A DNA stretch of 64,000 nt from Planctomycetota bacterium. GTDB taxonomy: Bacteria > Planctomycetota > Planctomycetia > Pirellulales > Lacipirellulaceae. Where the stretch lies: contig JAKOXH010000055.1 of the NCBI GenBank assembly GCA_029781135.1, forward strand, positions 55,915 through 119,914, written 5' to 3'. Made by a program: the position numbers and the translations under genes. Under the pieces are notes generated by a model. It was not told the origin of the DNA and made no database searches. It worked only from the letters and a program-made list of their open reading frames with translations. Position 1 is the first letter of the stretch; every line of letters starts with the position of its first letter. Below are positions 17,510 through 25,722 of the stretch, piece after piece.

Positions 17510-18090
17510 CGTTGCACAATTGGCCAATTAGCACGCTTCCTGAGTTCAGCGGTGACTCGGACCGCCGTTAGCAATGGACGTTCCGAAACTGCGGCGGCAG
17601 CATCGTCCTCAGTACTAAGCCGGCAGTGTTAACTCGCTGACGTCGTTCACACCGATTGCAACTCGCGGTAGCGAAAAGCGTGGTCAAACTGACGATACTT
17701 TGCAGCCTGCCGTGAGCTACGTTGGTGACTAACTTTCGAGCCGAAAATGTTGCGAGGCTCATATCGCTGGCCGCTTGGAAAGGACACTCTGAGACAGCAA
17801 CCGGCCTCGCAATAGTACACGCCGGTGGCGTGCTCATTTCGCCGCGGGAACTTGGAAAAGTCTTTGATAGATGCGGGTTCTCTCGGTCCGCCGCCTTCGT
17901 TCTACCTGCCGCCCGCCCGCACCATCGCCAGGATTTCTGCCTTGACCGCCCTCGAAAGTGTCGGCCAGGCCTCGATCAACGTCGCAGGTCGGGGTCGGAA
18001 GACAGGCTTTCGAAGGCAATAGACGCACTAACTGCTGCGCCTAGCGCTGCCTTGAGAAAATCCAGTATCCCGATGTTTTTTGCGGTTCTG

Positions 18091-18134
18091 GACTGACTAA
18101 GAGTCAGTTGCTTTGCCAGTTGAGCTAAGGGAGT
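18091..18134 (-). pseudogene. truncated tRNA-Lys relic
   Basis: On the minus strand this is the 5' portion of the tRNA-Lys at 6853-6925: acceptor 5' strand, D-arm and complete anticodon arm (ACTGA-CTCTTAG-TCAGT, anticodon CTT). The variable loop, T-arm and acceptor 3' strand are missing, so it cannot make a tRNA. The acceptor strand has G1 changed to A and the D-stem has a further change. Confidence 0.85.
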
Positions 18135-18188
18135 GGTGGTCGTGCATGGTATTGTAACGGATCATACGTGGTTGCGCGAAGCGGTTGA
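18091..18188. repeat. direct repeat, right copy of tRNA-Lys 5' region
   Basis: This matches 6882-6981 in the same orientation over about 97 bases, including the segment TATTGTAACGGATC upstream of the tRNA. Sequence beyond both ends is unrelated. Together the copies bracket 6.9-18.1 kb. Confidence 0.8.
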
Positions 18189-18519
18189 AATCTTCGTTTA
18201 GCGACGTGGCTGCAGGTCCGCGGTTGGGGCCGCGAGATTGTGCAGCCTCGCTGTGACCTCGTCGCAGTCTTGGAGTCTTGGCAACCTAATTGAAGGACGA
18301 ATGTGGCGTCGTTCACGCCTTCTCGCGCCATCCGTTTCCCGCTCCGTGCTGGGTACTGCTGCGGCAGCGATTTTGGCCTCGGCTCGGCGCGCTGTCTGGC
18401 GACTGGCGCCGATCGCGCCCTCATGGTTGTCTTGCGTCGATTGTGCTCTCAATTACCACTGCCAAGCGGGCGCTCGTAGAATTAAACAGCGGTAACAATA
18501 TCGCGTTCGGAGTTTTGTC

Positions 18520-19962
18520 ATGGCGATTAGTGTTTTCGGTCTGTTTACGATTGGGATCGGGCCATCCAGTTCCCACTCAATTGGTCCGATGCGAGCGGCA
18601 CGGCGGTTCGTCGAGCGAATGCGAGCGGCCGGTGTGTTGCACGAGTGTGCCGAAGTTGAGGTGCGGCTCTACGGATCGCTCGCGCTGACGGGCAAGGGCC
18701 ACGGCACCGATAAGGCCGTTATGCTCGGTCTGGAGGGGGCCTCGCCCGAGAAGATCAACTGCGACGAAGTCGAGCCGCGGGTTGCTGAAATACGTTCGAA
18801 CGGGCACTTGCAACTGTCGGGTGGGCCGGCGATTGTTTGGGACGAGGCGCGACACCTACTCTTCTTGCGCAAAGAGCGACTGCCACAGCATCCGAACGGA
18901 ATGCGTTTTACGGCCCGCGATTCGGCCGGCAGCGAGATTTTGAAATACACTTGTTTTTCGATCGGTGGCGGATTTGTGGTGGATGAAGATGCAGCAAGTG
19001 CCGACCAGCTTTCGCCGCACGAGCATGCCCTGCCCTTTCCTTACAAGTCTGGCGACGACGTCCTGCGGATGGCCAGCGCGTCGGGGCTTTCGCTCAGCGA
19101 GATGACACTCGCCAACGAGCGCTGTTGGCGCAGCGACGCCGAGACTCGGGCTGGTTTGCTCGAGCGTTGGCACGTGATGCAGGCCTGTGTCGACCGTGGT
19201 TGTCGGCAAACGGGCATATTGCCCGGCGGCTTAAAGGTGCGGCGGCGGGCACCGGAGTTGTTTGAAAGATTGACGAAGCACTTCGTCGGGGGTGCTACGA
19301 CGCCGGTCGCGGCAAACCCGCTCCTATCCCCTCCCTATCAGGGCGGGGAACGAGTAGCGGGCGATCCGCTGGCTGCGTTGGATTGGGTCGATCTGTTCGC
19401 GCTCGCAGTGAGCGAAGAGAACGCGGCCGGGGGACGCGTGGTAACCGCGCCCACGAATGGTGCGGCCGGAATCATCCCGGCCGTGCTCCACTACTACTGG
19501 CGTTTTGCGCCTAGGGCTAGTGAGGACGGCATCGTTCGCTTCTTGCTGACGGCTGGGGCCATTGGCATTCTCTATAAATTGAATGCGTCGATTTCGGGTG
19601 CTGAAGTGGGGTGCCAAGGAGAGGTCGGTGTCGCATGTTCGATGGCCGCCGCTGCACTCACCGAAGTGCTCGGCGGCAGCGTGCGGCAAGTCGAGATGGC
19701 GGCCGAAATCGGCATGGAACATAACCTTGGCCTGACGTGCGACCCGATCGGCGGCTTGGTTCAGGTGCCATGCATCGAGCGATGTGCGATGGCCGCGGTG
19801 AAGGCAATCAACGCCTCGCGCATGGCCCTCCGCAGTGACGGCACGCATCGCGTGTCGCTCGATCGGGTGATTCGCACGATGCGCGAGACCGGTCGCGACA
19901 TGCTCACCAAGTACAAGGAGACTTCGCGCGGCGGCTTGGCCGTGGCCGTAACGGAGTGTTGA
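18520..19962 (+). CDS. sdaA: L-serine ammonia-lyase (iron-sulfur dependent)
   Basis: This 480-residue single-chain L-serine dehydratase deaminates serine to pyruvate and ammonia in the cytoplasm. The N-terminal domain starts ISVFGLFTIGIGPSSSHSIGPMRAA, the family signature. The catalytic domain carries SEENAAGGRVVTAPTNGAAG, SGAEVGCQGEVGVACSMAAA and GLTCDPIGGLVQVPC, which include the cysteines that hold the [4Fe-4S] cluster. The ATG at 18520 has GGAG eight bases upstream. Around residues 266-283 there is an insertion (LLSPPYQGGERV) absent from standard family members. It is encoded by a palindromic CCCTCCC...GGGCGGGG stretch that looks like a dispersed repeat captured in frame. The gene appears monocistronic. 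Confidence 0.93.
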   Translation: MAISVFGLFTIGIGPSSSHSIGPMRAARRFVERMRAAGVLHECAEVEVRLYGSLALTGKGHGTDKAVMLGLEGASPEKINCDEVEPRVAEIRSNGHLQLSGGPAIVWDEARHLLFLRKERLPQHPNGMRFTARDSAGSEILKYTCFSIGGGFVVDEDAASADQLSPHEHALPFPYKSGDDVLRMASASGLSLSEMTLANERCWRSDAETRAGLLERWHVMQACVDRGCRQTGILPGGLKVRRRAPELFERLTKHFVGGATTPVAANPLLSPPYQGGERVAGDPLAALDWVDLFALAVSEENAAGGRVVTAPTNGAAGIIPAVLHYYWRFAPRASEDGIVRFLLTAGAIGILYKLNASISGAEVGCQGEVGVACSMAAAALTEVLGGSVRQVEMAAEIGMEHNLGLTCDPIGGLVQVPCIERCAMAAVKAINASRMALRSDGTHRVSLDRVIRTMRETGRDMLTKYKETSRGGLAVAVTEC

Positions 19963-20002
19963 GGAGCGAGGAGCGAGGAGCATGGAGTGTGGAGTGAGAT
20001 GC
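19961..20002 (+). repeat. seven-base tandem array (GGAnnnn class)
   Basis: Starting at the sdaA stop codon, the sequence runs in sevens: GGAGCGA, GGAGCGA, GGAGCAT, GGAGTGT, GGAGTGA. GGA stays fixed and the last four bases vary. It is the shortest of four such arrays in the window. Confidence 0.7.
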
Positions 20003-20045
20003 GAGCTACTTGCTCTCACTCAGGGGCGCGGCGGAATACAATATT

Positions 20046-20960
20046 TCAGCGACTGCCGATGAGCTTGGCAGCAACCTCGTGTTCGATCGTTTGTCGTCGA
20101 TCGTGGGTGATGTCGCTTTCGGCCAGCAAAGTACTCAGCAGGTGAAGCGGTCGAAGTGGCGTGCCCGAGCCGAAAACAATCCGTTCCGACGAGCGGAGTG
20201 CCTCGTGCTCGACTTGTTTGCTGGCTGGCGAGTAACGCGAGAAATCAAAATAGACGTCGGTCCGGGAAAACGCGGCCTTCCAAGGTGAGATGTCTTCGGC
20301 GCGCGAGCCCAAAATCATCAGGCGTGGCGGAGTTGCCGGCAACGGCTGCCCGCTCCGCGGGCCAGCCAACGAAGAGGGGCTTAGGTCGGCGCTATCGGCA
20401 GCCGGCGTTAGCCAGCGGTGTCTTGCATCATCCAACCAGACCACCAGTTGAACAACGAGTTTGGCTTTAGCCGCCAGCCCAAGCAGTTGGGAGAACCGAG
20501 TGTCGGCCAGCGTGTAGCCGTGATAGCCGGGATGAAGGCGGATGCCCGGCATGTGATGCTTTTCATGACACCGGCGGAGGTCGTCCTCCCAATCGGGCAG
20601 CGTCGGATTCACAGCGCCAAATGGAATCAACATGCCGTCGCCATACTTTGAGCAACTTTCCGCCAATCGCGAGTTAGCCGCAGCGATATCTTTGTGAAAT
20701 AGGCCGTCAAAACTGCCGACCCATGCTTGGGTGACGTTGTTCTGGCGAAGCAATTCACAGAGTTCGCGCGGCTCGCCGGCCGCAAGGCGAGCGTGAGGCC
20801 ACTGACCAAGGTACACGTGCGTGTCGATGATCGTCCTCACTTCGACATCTAACGATCTCGTGGTTGCGTCCGCGCAAGTGCCGCGACCGACGATATTGCA
20901 GGCGCTTGCAGCAGCGACCGTTTGTGCGAGAAACTGGCGGCGGTTCACCGAATCGTTCAT
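20046..20960 (-). CDS. exported amidohydrolase-family protein
   Basis: This 304-residue protein starts at ATG 20960 with MNDSVNRRQFLAQTVAAASA, a twin-arginine-like signal peptide. The rest is a TIM-barrel amidohydrolase (Amidohydro_2 type) closely related to the next gene upstream. Shared blocks are LGQWP, AWVGS.DGLFH, LRRCHEKHHMPGIRLHPGYHGY and VVQLVV. The usual first metal-binding HxH is reduced to THVY, so the metal site differs from classical members. The gene ends a minus-strand run of SecA and three amidohydrolases, 54 bp after its paralogue. I infer an envelope-located version of its cytoplasmic twin. The substrate is unknown. Confidence 0.75.
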   Translation of the reverse strand: MNDSVNRRQFLAQTVAAASACNIVGRGTCADATTRSLDVEVRTIIDTHVYLGQWPHARLAAGEPRELCELLRQNNVTQAWVGSFDGLFHKDIAAANSRLAESCSKYGDGMLIPFGAVNPTLPDWEDDLRRCHEKHHMPGIRLHPGYHGYTLADTRFSQLLGLAAKAKLVVQLVVWLDDARHRWLTPAADSADLSPSSLAGPRSGQPLPATPPRLMILGSRAEDISPWKAAFSRTDVYFDFSRYSPASKQVEHEALRSSERIVFGSGTPLRPLHLLSTLLAESDITHDRRQTIEHEVAAKLIGSR

Positions 20961-21014
20961 GTTGGCGGCCCGATAACTCCCTCGCAGCACGTAGTGAATT
21001 TCTGCGTAACCGCC

Positions 21015-21833
21015 TTACGACTTGACCGCGGGCAATAGCCGGCGGGCGTTTTCGAAGGCGATTGCACGCCGATGTGTTGCCGGAAGAACCGACTCCTTCA
21101 TTTTGAGCGCGGCTGCTTCAAAATAGAAGCTGGGCGTGTGAGAACCAAACAGGATCCGTTCCAGCGGCACATTTTCGAGTAGGATTTCAACACAGGGGGC
21201 GACTTCCGACATCGCGATCTCGATGTAGACTTCTCCGCTATCCAGTAGTTGAAAGAGCTTGTCCGTACGATTGGCTGTTGAGGTCGCATTCAAGAGCACT
21301 AGTTTGAGGCCGGGCGTTTTGCCAACCACTTGCCGTAAAGGCGTGAGATCGACGGGCGGTACGCGCAGCAGCGGATGCATCATGCGCGCGTCTTCCATCA
21401 ACACCACTAGTTGCACAATGAGTTTGCGCTCCGCTGCCGCCTTGAGCAGGCTCGCGAAATTCGGATGATCGAGCGGATAGCCGTGGTAATTCGGATGGAG
21501 CCGAACACCGGGCATGTGGTGCGTTTCGTGGCAGCGAATTAATTCGGCTTCCCAGTTCGTGGCAAGTGGATTGATTGAACCAAACGGGCGAAAGGCAAGC
21601 GCAGGCTGCGCTGGCGGCGAGGACGCCGTCAACTCTCTGGCTGCAGCAGCGAGGCGATCGTTGACCGCAGTTACGTCATCGTGGAACAGGCCATCGTAAC
21701 TGCCAACCCACGCTTCGATGACGTTGTGCTCACGCAGTTTGGCGGCGAGCACTGCCGGTTCATCGCACGGAACGCGACGCATCGGCCACTGGCCGAGCGT
21801 GATGTTGACATCGATGACGGGTGTTTCGGCCAT
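21015..21833 (-). CDS. cytoplasmic amidohydrolase-family protein
   Basis: This 272-residue protein starts MAETPVIDVNITLGQWPMRR without a signal peptide. It aligns along most of its length with the exported paralogue downstream: VGSYDGLFHDD, LIRCHETHHMPGVRLHPNYHGY, IVQLVVLMEDARMMHP and RILFGSHTPSFYFEAA. Where canonical amidohydrolases have HxH after strand 1, it reads VNIT, so the first two metal ligands are missing. The gene follows the third amidohydrolase by 10 bp, consistent with an operon. It could be a metal-independent or repurposed lyase-like member of the superfamily. No substrate can be inferred. Confidence 0.75.
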   Translation of the reverse strand: MAETPVIDVNITLGQWPMRRVPCDEPAVLAAKLREHNVIEAWVGSYDGLFHDDVTAVNDRLAAAARELTASSPPAQPALAFRPFGSINPLATNWEAELIRCHETHHMPGVRLHPNYHGYPLDHPNFASLLKAAAERKLIVQLVVLMEDARMMHPLLRVPPVDLTPLRQVVGKTPGLKLVLLNATSTANRTDKLFQLLDSGEVYIEIAMSEVAPCVEILLENVPLERILFGSHTPSFYFEAAALKMKESVLPATHRRAIAFENARRLLPAVKS

Positions 21834-21843
21834 AACGCACGTA

Positions 21844-22632
21844 TTAGACCTTCACACCTTTGACTTGCAAGATCGGAGACAACAGCCGTTTGAGATTGGC
21901 GGCACATACTAGGCGCTTTGCATCGTCATTGATAGCCGCCCCGTGAACTTTTCCCAGTTGGGAGGCAAAGCTGCGGCCCGCTGCATCGCTGCCGAAAAGA
22001 ACTCGCTCTGCACCGAGTTCGCGAACGGCCATTTCCGTCATGCCGGCCACGGGGTCGCCGCCGCCGAGCTCGGCCCACACGTTCGGTTGCGATCGAATAG
22101 CGCGAATGCCTTGCTCCCAATCGCCACCCGCGTGGCCGCAAATGATTTTCGCGTTGGGATGGCGGGCGGCGAGCGCGGCGACATCCATCGGCGTCGATTC
22201 GCCCGGCAAATTGCCGCCGACTTTGATCCACGAATGTTGCAGCACGACCGCCTTCAATTCGGTCGCCCGTTCGACGATTGGATCAAGAGCGGCGTCGTTT
22301 GCACGTACCGCGACCCAAAGTTTGACGCCCACCATCGGTCCGTCGGCCACGCAACGATTCAGCTCATCAAGACATTCGCGCGGATGTTTCGGATTCAGAT
22401 AGACGAACCCAAACGCGCGATCCGGCCAGCGTTTGATCGCCGCCAGGACCTCGTCATTTTGCTGGCGCATGTCGGCCGGCGACGGGTCATACGACCACTT
22501 GAGACCCATAAACACACAAACGCGAGCAATTCCCAAGCGGTCGGCAAGTTCCAGCAACCGCCCGAGCCGCTGCTCGGGAGTCTTGCCAGTGAGGTTCGCG
22601 AGATGGCAGTGGATGTCCCAGATCTCAAACAT
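21844..22632 (-). CDS. amidohydrolase-family protein with intact HxH
   Basis: This 262-residue TIM-barrel amidohydrolase keeps the metal motif DIHCHLA at the N-terminus. Later ligand-type residues appear in LQHSWIK, IICGHAGGDW and VLFGSDAAGR. ATG at 22632 is preferred; an in-frame GTG at 22641 sits directly against the secA stop codon. The two genes are essentially contiguous, implying co-transcription and perhaps reinitiation. It is a more distant relative of the two following amidohydrolases. The family includes decarboxylases such as ACMSD and many uncharacterised hydrolases, so the reaction is open. Confidence 0.78.
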   Translation of the reverse strand: MFEIWDIHCHLANLTGKTPEQRLGRLLELADRLGIARVCVFMGLKWSYDPSPADMRQQNDEVLAAIKRWPDRAFGFVYLNPKHPRECLDELNRCVADGPMVGVKLWVAVRANDAALDPIVERATELKAVVLQHSWIKVGGNLPGESTPMDVAALAARHPNAKIICGHAGGDWEQGIRAIRSQPNVWAELGGGDPVAGMTEMAVRELGAERVLFGSDAAGRSFASQLGKVHGAAINDDAKRLVCAANLKRLLSPILQVKGVKV

Positions 22633-22641
22633 GATTCGCAC

Positions 22642-24597
22642 TCAGCCGGCCGTGTCGAGGTACGGATCTTGGCTCATTTGGCGCTGCATTTTTTGCCGTT
22701 CTTTCTCATGGTAGAGCAGAACCTTGCGATCGCGGAAGTGGCGGCGTTCGACCTTGCGCTGAGCCTTGTAGAGCAGCGACTCATAGCCACCGATCGGCCC
22801 CGCGCCGGCAAGCTGTAGGCCCCGTTGCTTGAATTTCTCCCCCTTCTTTGGGCCATAGGCCGTTTCCAGGATTTCGTCATCGAGCGCGAGAAATTGCCGG
22901 TAGGTGCCCGGGTCGCCCTGACGGCCACAACGCCCGATGAGCTGACGATCAATGCGCTGAGCCTCATGCAGTTCCGTGCAAATGACATGCAGACCGCCAA
23001 GTTCCTTAACGCCGTCGCCGAGTCGGATATCGGTACCGCGGCCAGCCATATTCGTAGCAACCGTCACCTTTCCTTGCTCACCGGCCTGGGCGACGATTTC
23101 GGCTTCTTCCGCAATGTGCCGCGCATTCAATACGGAATGTTCAATACCGTGTTCCACCAGCAGCCGCGACAAAATCTCACTCTTATCGATGGACCGCGTG
23201 CCCACGAGTACAGGTCGCCCCAACTGATGCTGCTCCACAATGTCCGCAATGATTGCCCGCCACTTATCGTCGGCCGTGCCGAATACAAGTGTCGGCAGTT
23301 TCTGCCGAATCGGCGGCCGATTGGTGGGAACCGATACAACGTGACAATGATATATCTTGTGCAACTCGCGCGCGCTCGAGGACGCGGTACCGGTCATTCC
23401 GGCCAACCGGTTGTACCGCAGGAAGAAGTCTTGCACGGTAATCCGGGCCGCCTGATTCGTGGCGAACGTGATTTCGACGCCTTCTTTGGCCTCGACCGCT
23501 TGGTGAATGCCGGCCCGCCATTTACGGCCTTCCCCCAAACGTCCCGTGAACTCGTCGACGATCACGATTTCACCGTCGCGGACGACATATTGTCGATCCA
23601 GGAACATTTCGCGGCCAACTTTGATGGCTCGCTCCACATGCTCGTAAATTGTCGAGAGCGGCATGCGATCCATCTCGTCCGGCTTGCGCAGTTCACGGAC
23701 TTTTCGGCGGCCTGGCAAATTCAGTTCGACGGTCTTCTCCTTATGGTCGTATTCGTAATGTTCGTCCTCCTCGAACTCACCCGCAACTTGAGCGGCCCAG
23801 CGATAGGCTTCGGCTTCGAGCTTTTCATCTTCACTGGGCAGCGCGCTGATGATCAGCGGCGTGCGAGCTTCATCGATGAGAATACTGTCGGCCTCGTCCA
23901 CCAACATGAAGTGTAGTTCGCCTTGCACGGGCATCTCGTGGCTGCTGCCGGCGCGGCCGAGCATGGCGCCGAACAGGTCGCGTTGCCCTTCGCTGATCCG
24001 CCGTTTGAGCAGGCGATCCCGCAGGAAGTCGAATCCCATTTCGTTGGCGGTGCCGTACGTGATGTCGCACGCATATTGTTTCGCCCGGTCCGCCTGCTGC
24101 ATTTGCGATTGAATGCAACCCACCTTCATTCCCAAAGTCTCGTAGAGTGGCCGCATCCAGTCGGCGTCACGTTGGGCGAGGTAATCGTTCACCGTGGCCA
24201 AGTGGGCGCCTTTGCCCTCGAGCGCAGCCAGATAAAGTGCCAACGTGGCCGTAAGCGTTTTGCCTTCGCCCGTTTGCATTTCCACGATCGAGTTATGATG
24301 CACGGCCGCGCCGCCAAGCAACTGCACATCGAAGTGCCGCATATTCAATTTGCGCCGGCCCGCTTCACGCACCAACGCAAACGCTTCGACGAGTAGCCGG
24401 TCGAGCGGCTCGCCGCTACGCGCCCGGTAGCGCAACGATAGACTTGTCTTCTTGAGATCGAAATCGGGTTGGCCCTTCAGTGGCTCTTCCAGCGCTGCTA
24501 TTTGTGGAATATAGCGCGTCCATTGACTCATCCGCGTGCCGGTGAGGCCGCCGAGTAGGGAAGTCACGCGATGTGAAAAGCCATTTCGGATAGACAT
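22642..24597 (-). CDS. secA: short SecA-type preprotein translocase ATPase
   Basis: This 651-residue SecA-like motor has Walker A in VEMQTGEGKT and the Walker B/DEAD equivalent in MLVDEADSILIDEARTPLIIS. The substrate cross-linking domain and IVDEFTGR, GMTGTA and ATNMAGRGTDI follow, then the arginine-finger region ELHEAQRIDRQLIGRCGRQGDPG. It ends soon after the helical scaffold and lacks the C-terminal zinc-binding tail, so it is much shorter than a housekeeping SecA of 900 or more residues. It is likely a second, accessory SecA. The start is uncertain: ATG 24597 is chosen, but a GTG at 24642 is in frame. The amidohydrolase gene follows immediately, an unusual partner for a translocase. Confidence 0.9.
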   Translation of the reverse strand: MSIRNGFSHRVTSLLGGLTGTRMSQWTRYIPQIAALEEPLKGQPDFDLKKTSLSLRYRARSGEPLDRLLVEAFALVREAGRRKLNMRHFDVQLLGGAAVHHNSIVEMQTGEGKTLTATLALYLAALEGKGAHLATVNDYLAQRDADWMRPLYETLGMKVGCIQSQMQQADRAKQYACDITYGTANEMGFDFLRDRLLKRRISEGQRDLFGAMLGRAGSSHEMPVQGELHFMLVDEADSILIDEARTPLIISALPSEDEKLEAEAYRWAAQVAGEFEEDEHYEYDHKEKTVELNLPGRRKVRELRKPDEMDRMPLSTIYEHVERAIKVGREMFLDRQYVVRDGEIVIVDEFTGRLGEGRKWRAGIHQAVEAKEGVEITFATNQAARITVQDFFLRYNRLAGMTGTASSSARELHKIYHCHVVSVPTNRPPIRQKLPTLVFGTADDKWRAIIADIVEQHQLGRPVLVGTRSIDKSEILSRLLVEHGIEHSVLNARHIAEEAEIVAQAGEQGKVTVATNMAGRGTDIRLGDGVKELGGLHVICTELHEAQRIDRQLIGRCGRQGDPGTYRQFLALDDEILETAYGPKKGEKFKQRGLQLAGAGPIGGYESLLYKAQRKVERRHFRDRKVLLYHEKERQKMQRQMSQDPYLDTAG

Positions 24598-24709
24598 CGA
24601 AATGTCGGCCAAGCCGCCTAAATTTCTGCCGAACGGGTGCACTATGAATTATTGTACGCCGGCATTCCAGTGGCGGGTTCCGTGGTCAACAACCGACGAT
24701 TTCAGGATC

Positions 24710-25420
24710 TCATTTTACTACCCGTACCGCTTTGATCACGATGGGTGGTTCGGGCGTCTGAGCCAAATCGCCACCTTGATTCGCGGTGGGTGCCTGCGAA
24801 ATCTTCGCCGCCACGTCCAGGCCTTCGATCACCTCGCCGAAGACGCAGTAACCATATTCCTCGGCCGAGTCGCCAGTATGGTCTCGCTGGGGAGCATCGG
24901 CCAAGTTGATAAAAAACTGAGACGTGGCGCTATCGATGCGGTCCGGATCGCGGGTCATGGCAATCGTGCCGCGCGTATTCTTCAGCCCGTTATGGGCTTC
25001 GCTACGGATTGGCGCGCCCGGCGGCTTCGGGTGGCGGTCGGCCCCATAACCGCCCGCCACAATCATCTGTCCTGGGTCCACGAAGTGAATCAACGTATTA
25101 TCGTAGAACTTGTCATTCGTGAGGTTCAGGAAATTGCGAACGGTGCCGGGGGCATGGACGCCATCCAAGCGAACCGTGATATTGCCCACCGTCGTTTCGA
25201 GAAGGATCGTGGGGTTTTCCAAATCGACTTTGGACCCTATTGGGGTAGCCGACAGCGTGCCCGTTGCCGCCTCAGCTCTTGCCGAATCTACCGCCGGTTT
25301 TTGCTCGCCGCGCTTACAGCCGCCAACCGCCAGCACTAGCATCGCCGCCGCGACCGGCACGAAAACCCGGAAGCCTCTCGGAACTTCGTCTGCAACCGCT
25401 TGAAAGAACTTGATCTTCAC
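24710..25420 (-). CDS. lipoprotein cyclophilin (peptidyl-prolyl isomerase)
   Basis: This 236-residue protein begins at GTG 25420, supported by a strong AAGGAGGG seven bases upstream. An N-terminal hydrophobic stretch ends in LAVGGC, a lipobox, so the protein is probably lipid-anchored outside the cytoplasmic membrane. The cyclophilin domain starts at TVGNITVRL and includes APGTVRNFLNLTND, TRGTIAMTR, DSATSQFFINLAD and YCVFGEVIEGLDV. QFFI and the FG-x-V block are diagnostic. It would catalyse proline isomerisation during folding of exported proteins. It lies about 110 bp upstream of the short secA on the same strand, though separate promoters are possible. Confidence 0.92.
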   Translation of the reverse strand: MKIKFFQAVADEVPRGFRVFVPVAAAMLVLAVGGCKRGEQKPAVDSARAEAATGTLSATPIGSKVDLENPTILLETTVGNITVRLDGVHAPGTVRNFLNLTNDKFYDNTLIHFVDPGQMIVAGGYGADRHPKPPGAPIRSEAHNGLKNTRGTIAMTRDPDRIDSATSQFFINLADAPQRDHTGDSAEEYGYCVFGEVIEGLDVAAKISQAPTANQGGDLAQTPEPPIVIKAVRVVK

Positions 25421-25722
25421 CGAAATTCCCTCCTTGGCATCACCAGCTTACGCCGCCTATTTGATTGACACAATGTCATCGTAAAGCCGTCTTCCACGTG
25501 AACAAGTAGGTGCGACTGAACCCTTTTGCATTTCCTCGCGTCCAACCCAAGATCAGCACGTTTGCTACGACTTCACTTCGTAGCTTTTTTCCCGGCCGTG
25601 GGATAAGATAGGGGCGTCGCCGCCGAATGGTGTAATAAGGAAGATCCGCTGAGGGCGCCTTTGGCGGCAGCGGGCGGAGCCTTCGAAGCTGATTCCGAAT
25701 CGATTTATAGGACGCAGCCGGT
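25421..25722. other. divergent intergenic region with an orphan terminator
   Basis: No gene is seen between the cyclophilin (minus) and the ABC exporter operon (plus). The only strong structure is a plus-strand intrinsic terminator at 25564-25590, described separately. Confidence 0.6.
25564..25590 (+). terminator. orphan intrinsic terminator on the plus strand
   Basis: GCTACGA pairs perfectly with TCGTAGC across a 7-base loop and is followed by six Ts. No plus-strand gene lies upstream before 19962 that could need it, because the preceding genes all run on the minus strand. It may end a short RNA transcribed from 25421-25560, or block antisense transcription into the ABC operon. Confidence 0.65.

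Larger units (their letters stand above)
17510..18519. other. 1 kb intergenic region with tRNA-Lys relic
   Basis: No gene with coding-like composition and a ribosome binding site is seen. The only recognisable content is the tRNA-Lys relic and its flank at 18091-18188. The rest may be decayed coding sequence, but I cannot identify it. Confidence 0.6.

Noticed and set aside
18091..18134. A second functional tRNA-Lys
   Set aside because: The T-arm and the acceptor 3' strand are missing, so it cannot fold into a tRNA.
22825..23916. A 363-codon open frame on the plus strand opposite the short secA
   Set aside because: It is the complement of a clear SecA with all motifs. Its protein has no recognisable features and no ribosome binding site. 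Such long antisense frames are common in GC-rich DNA.
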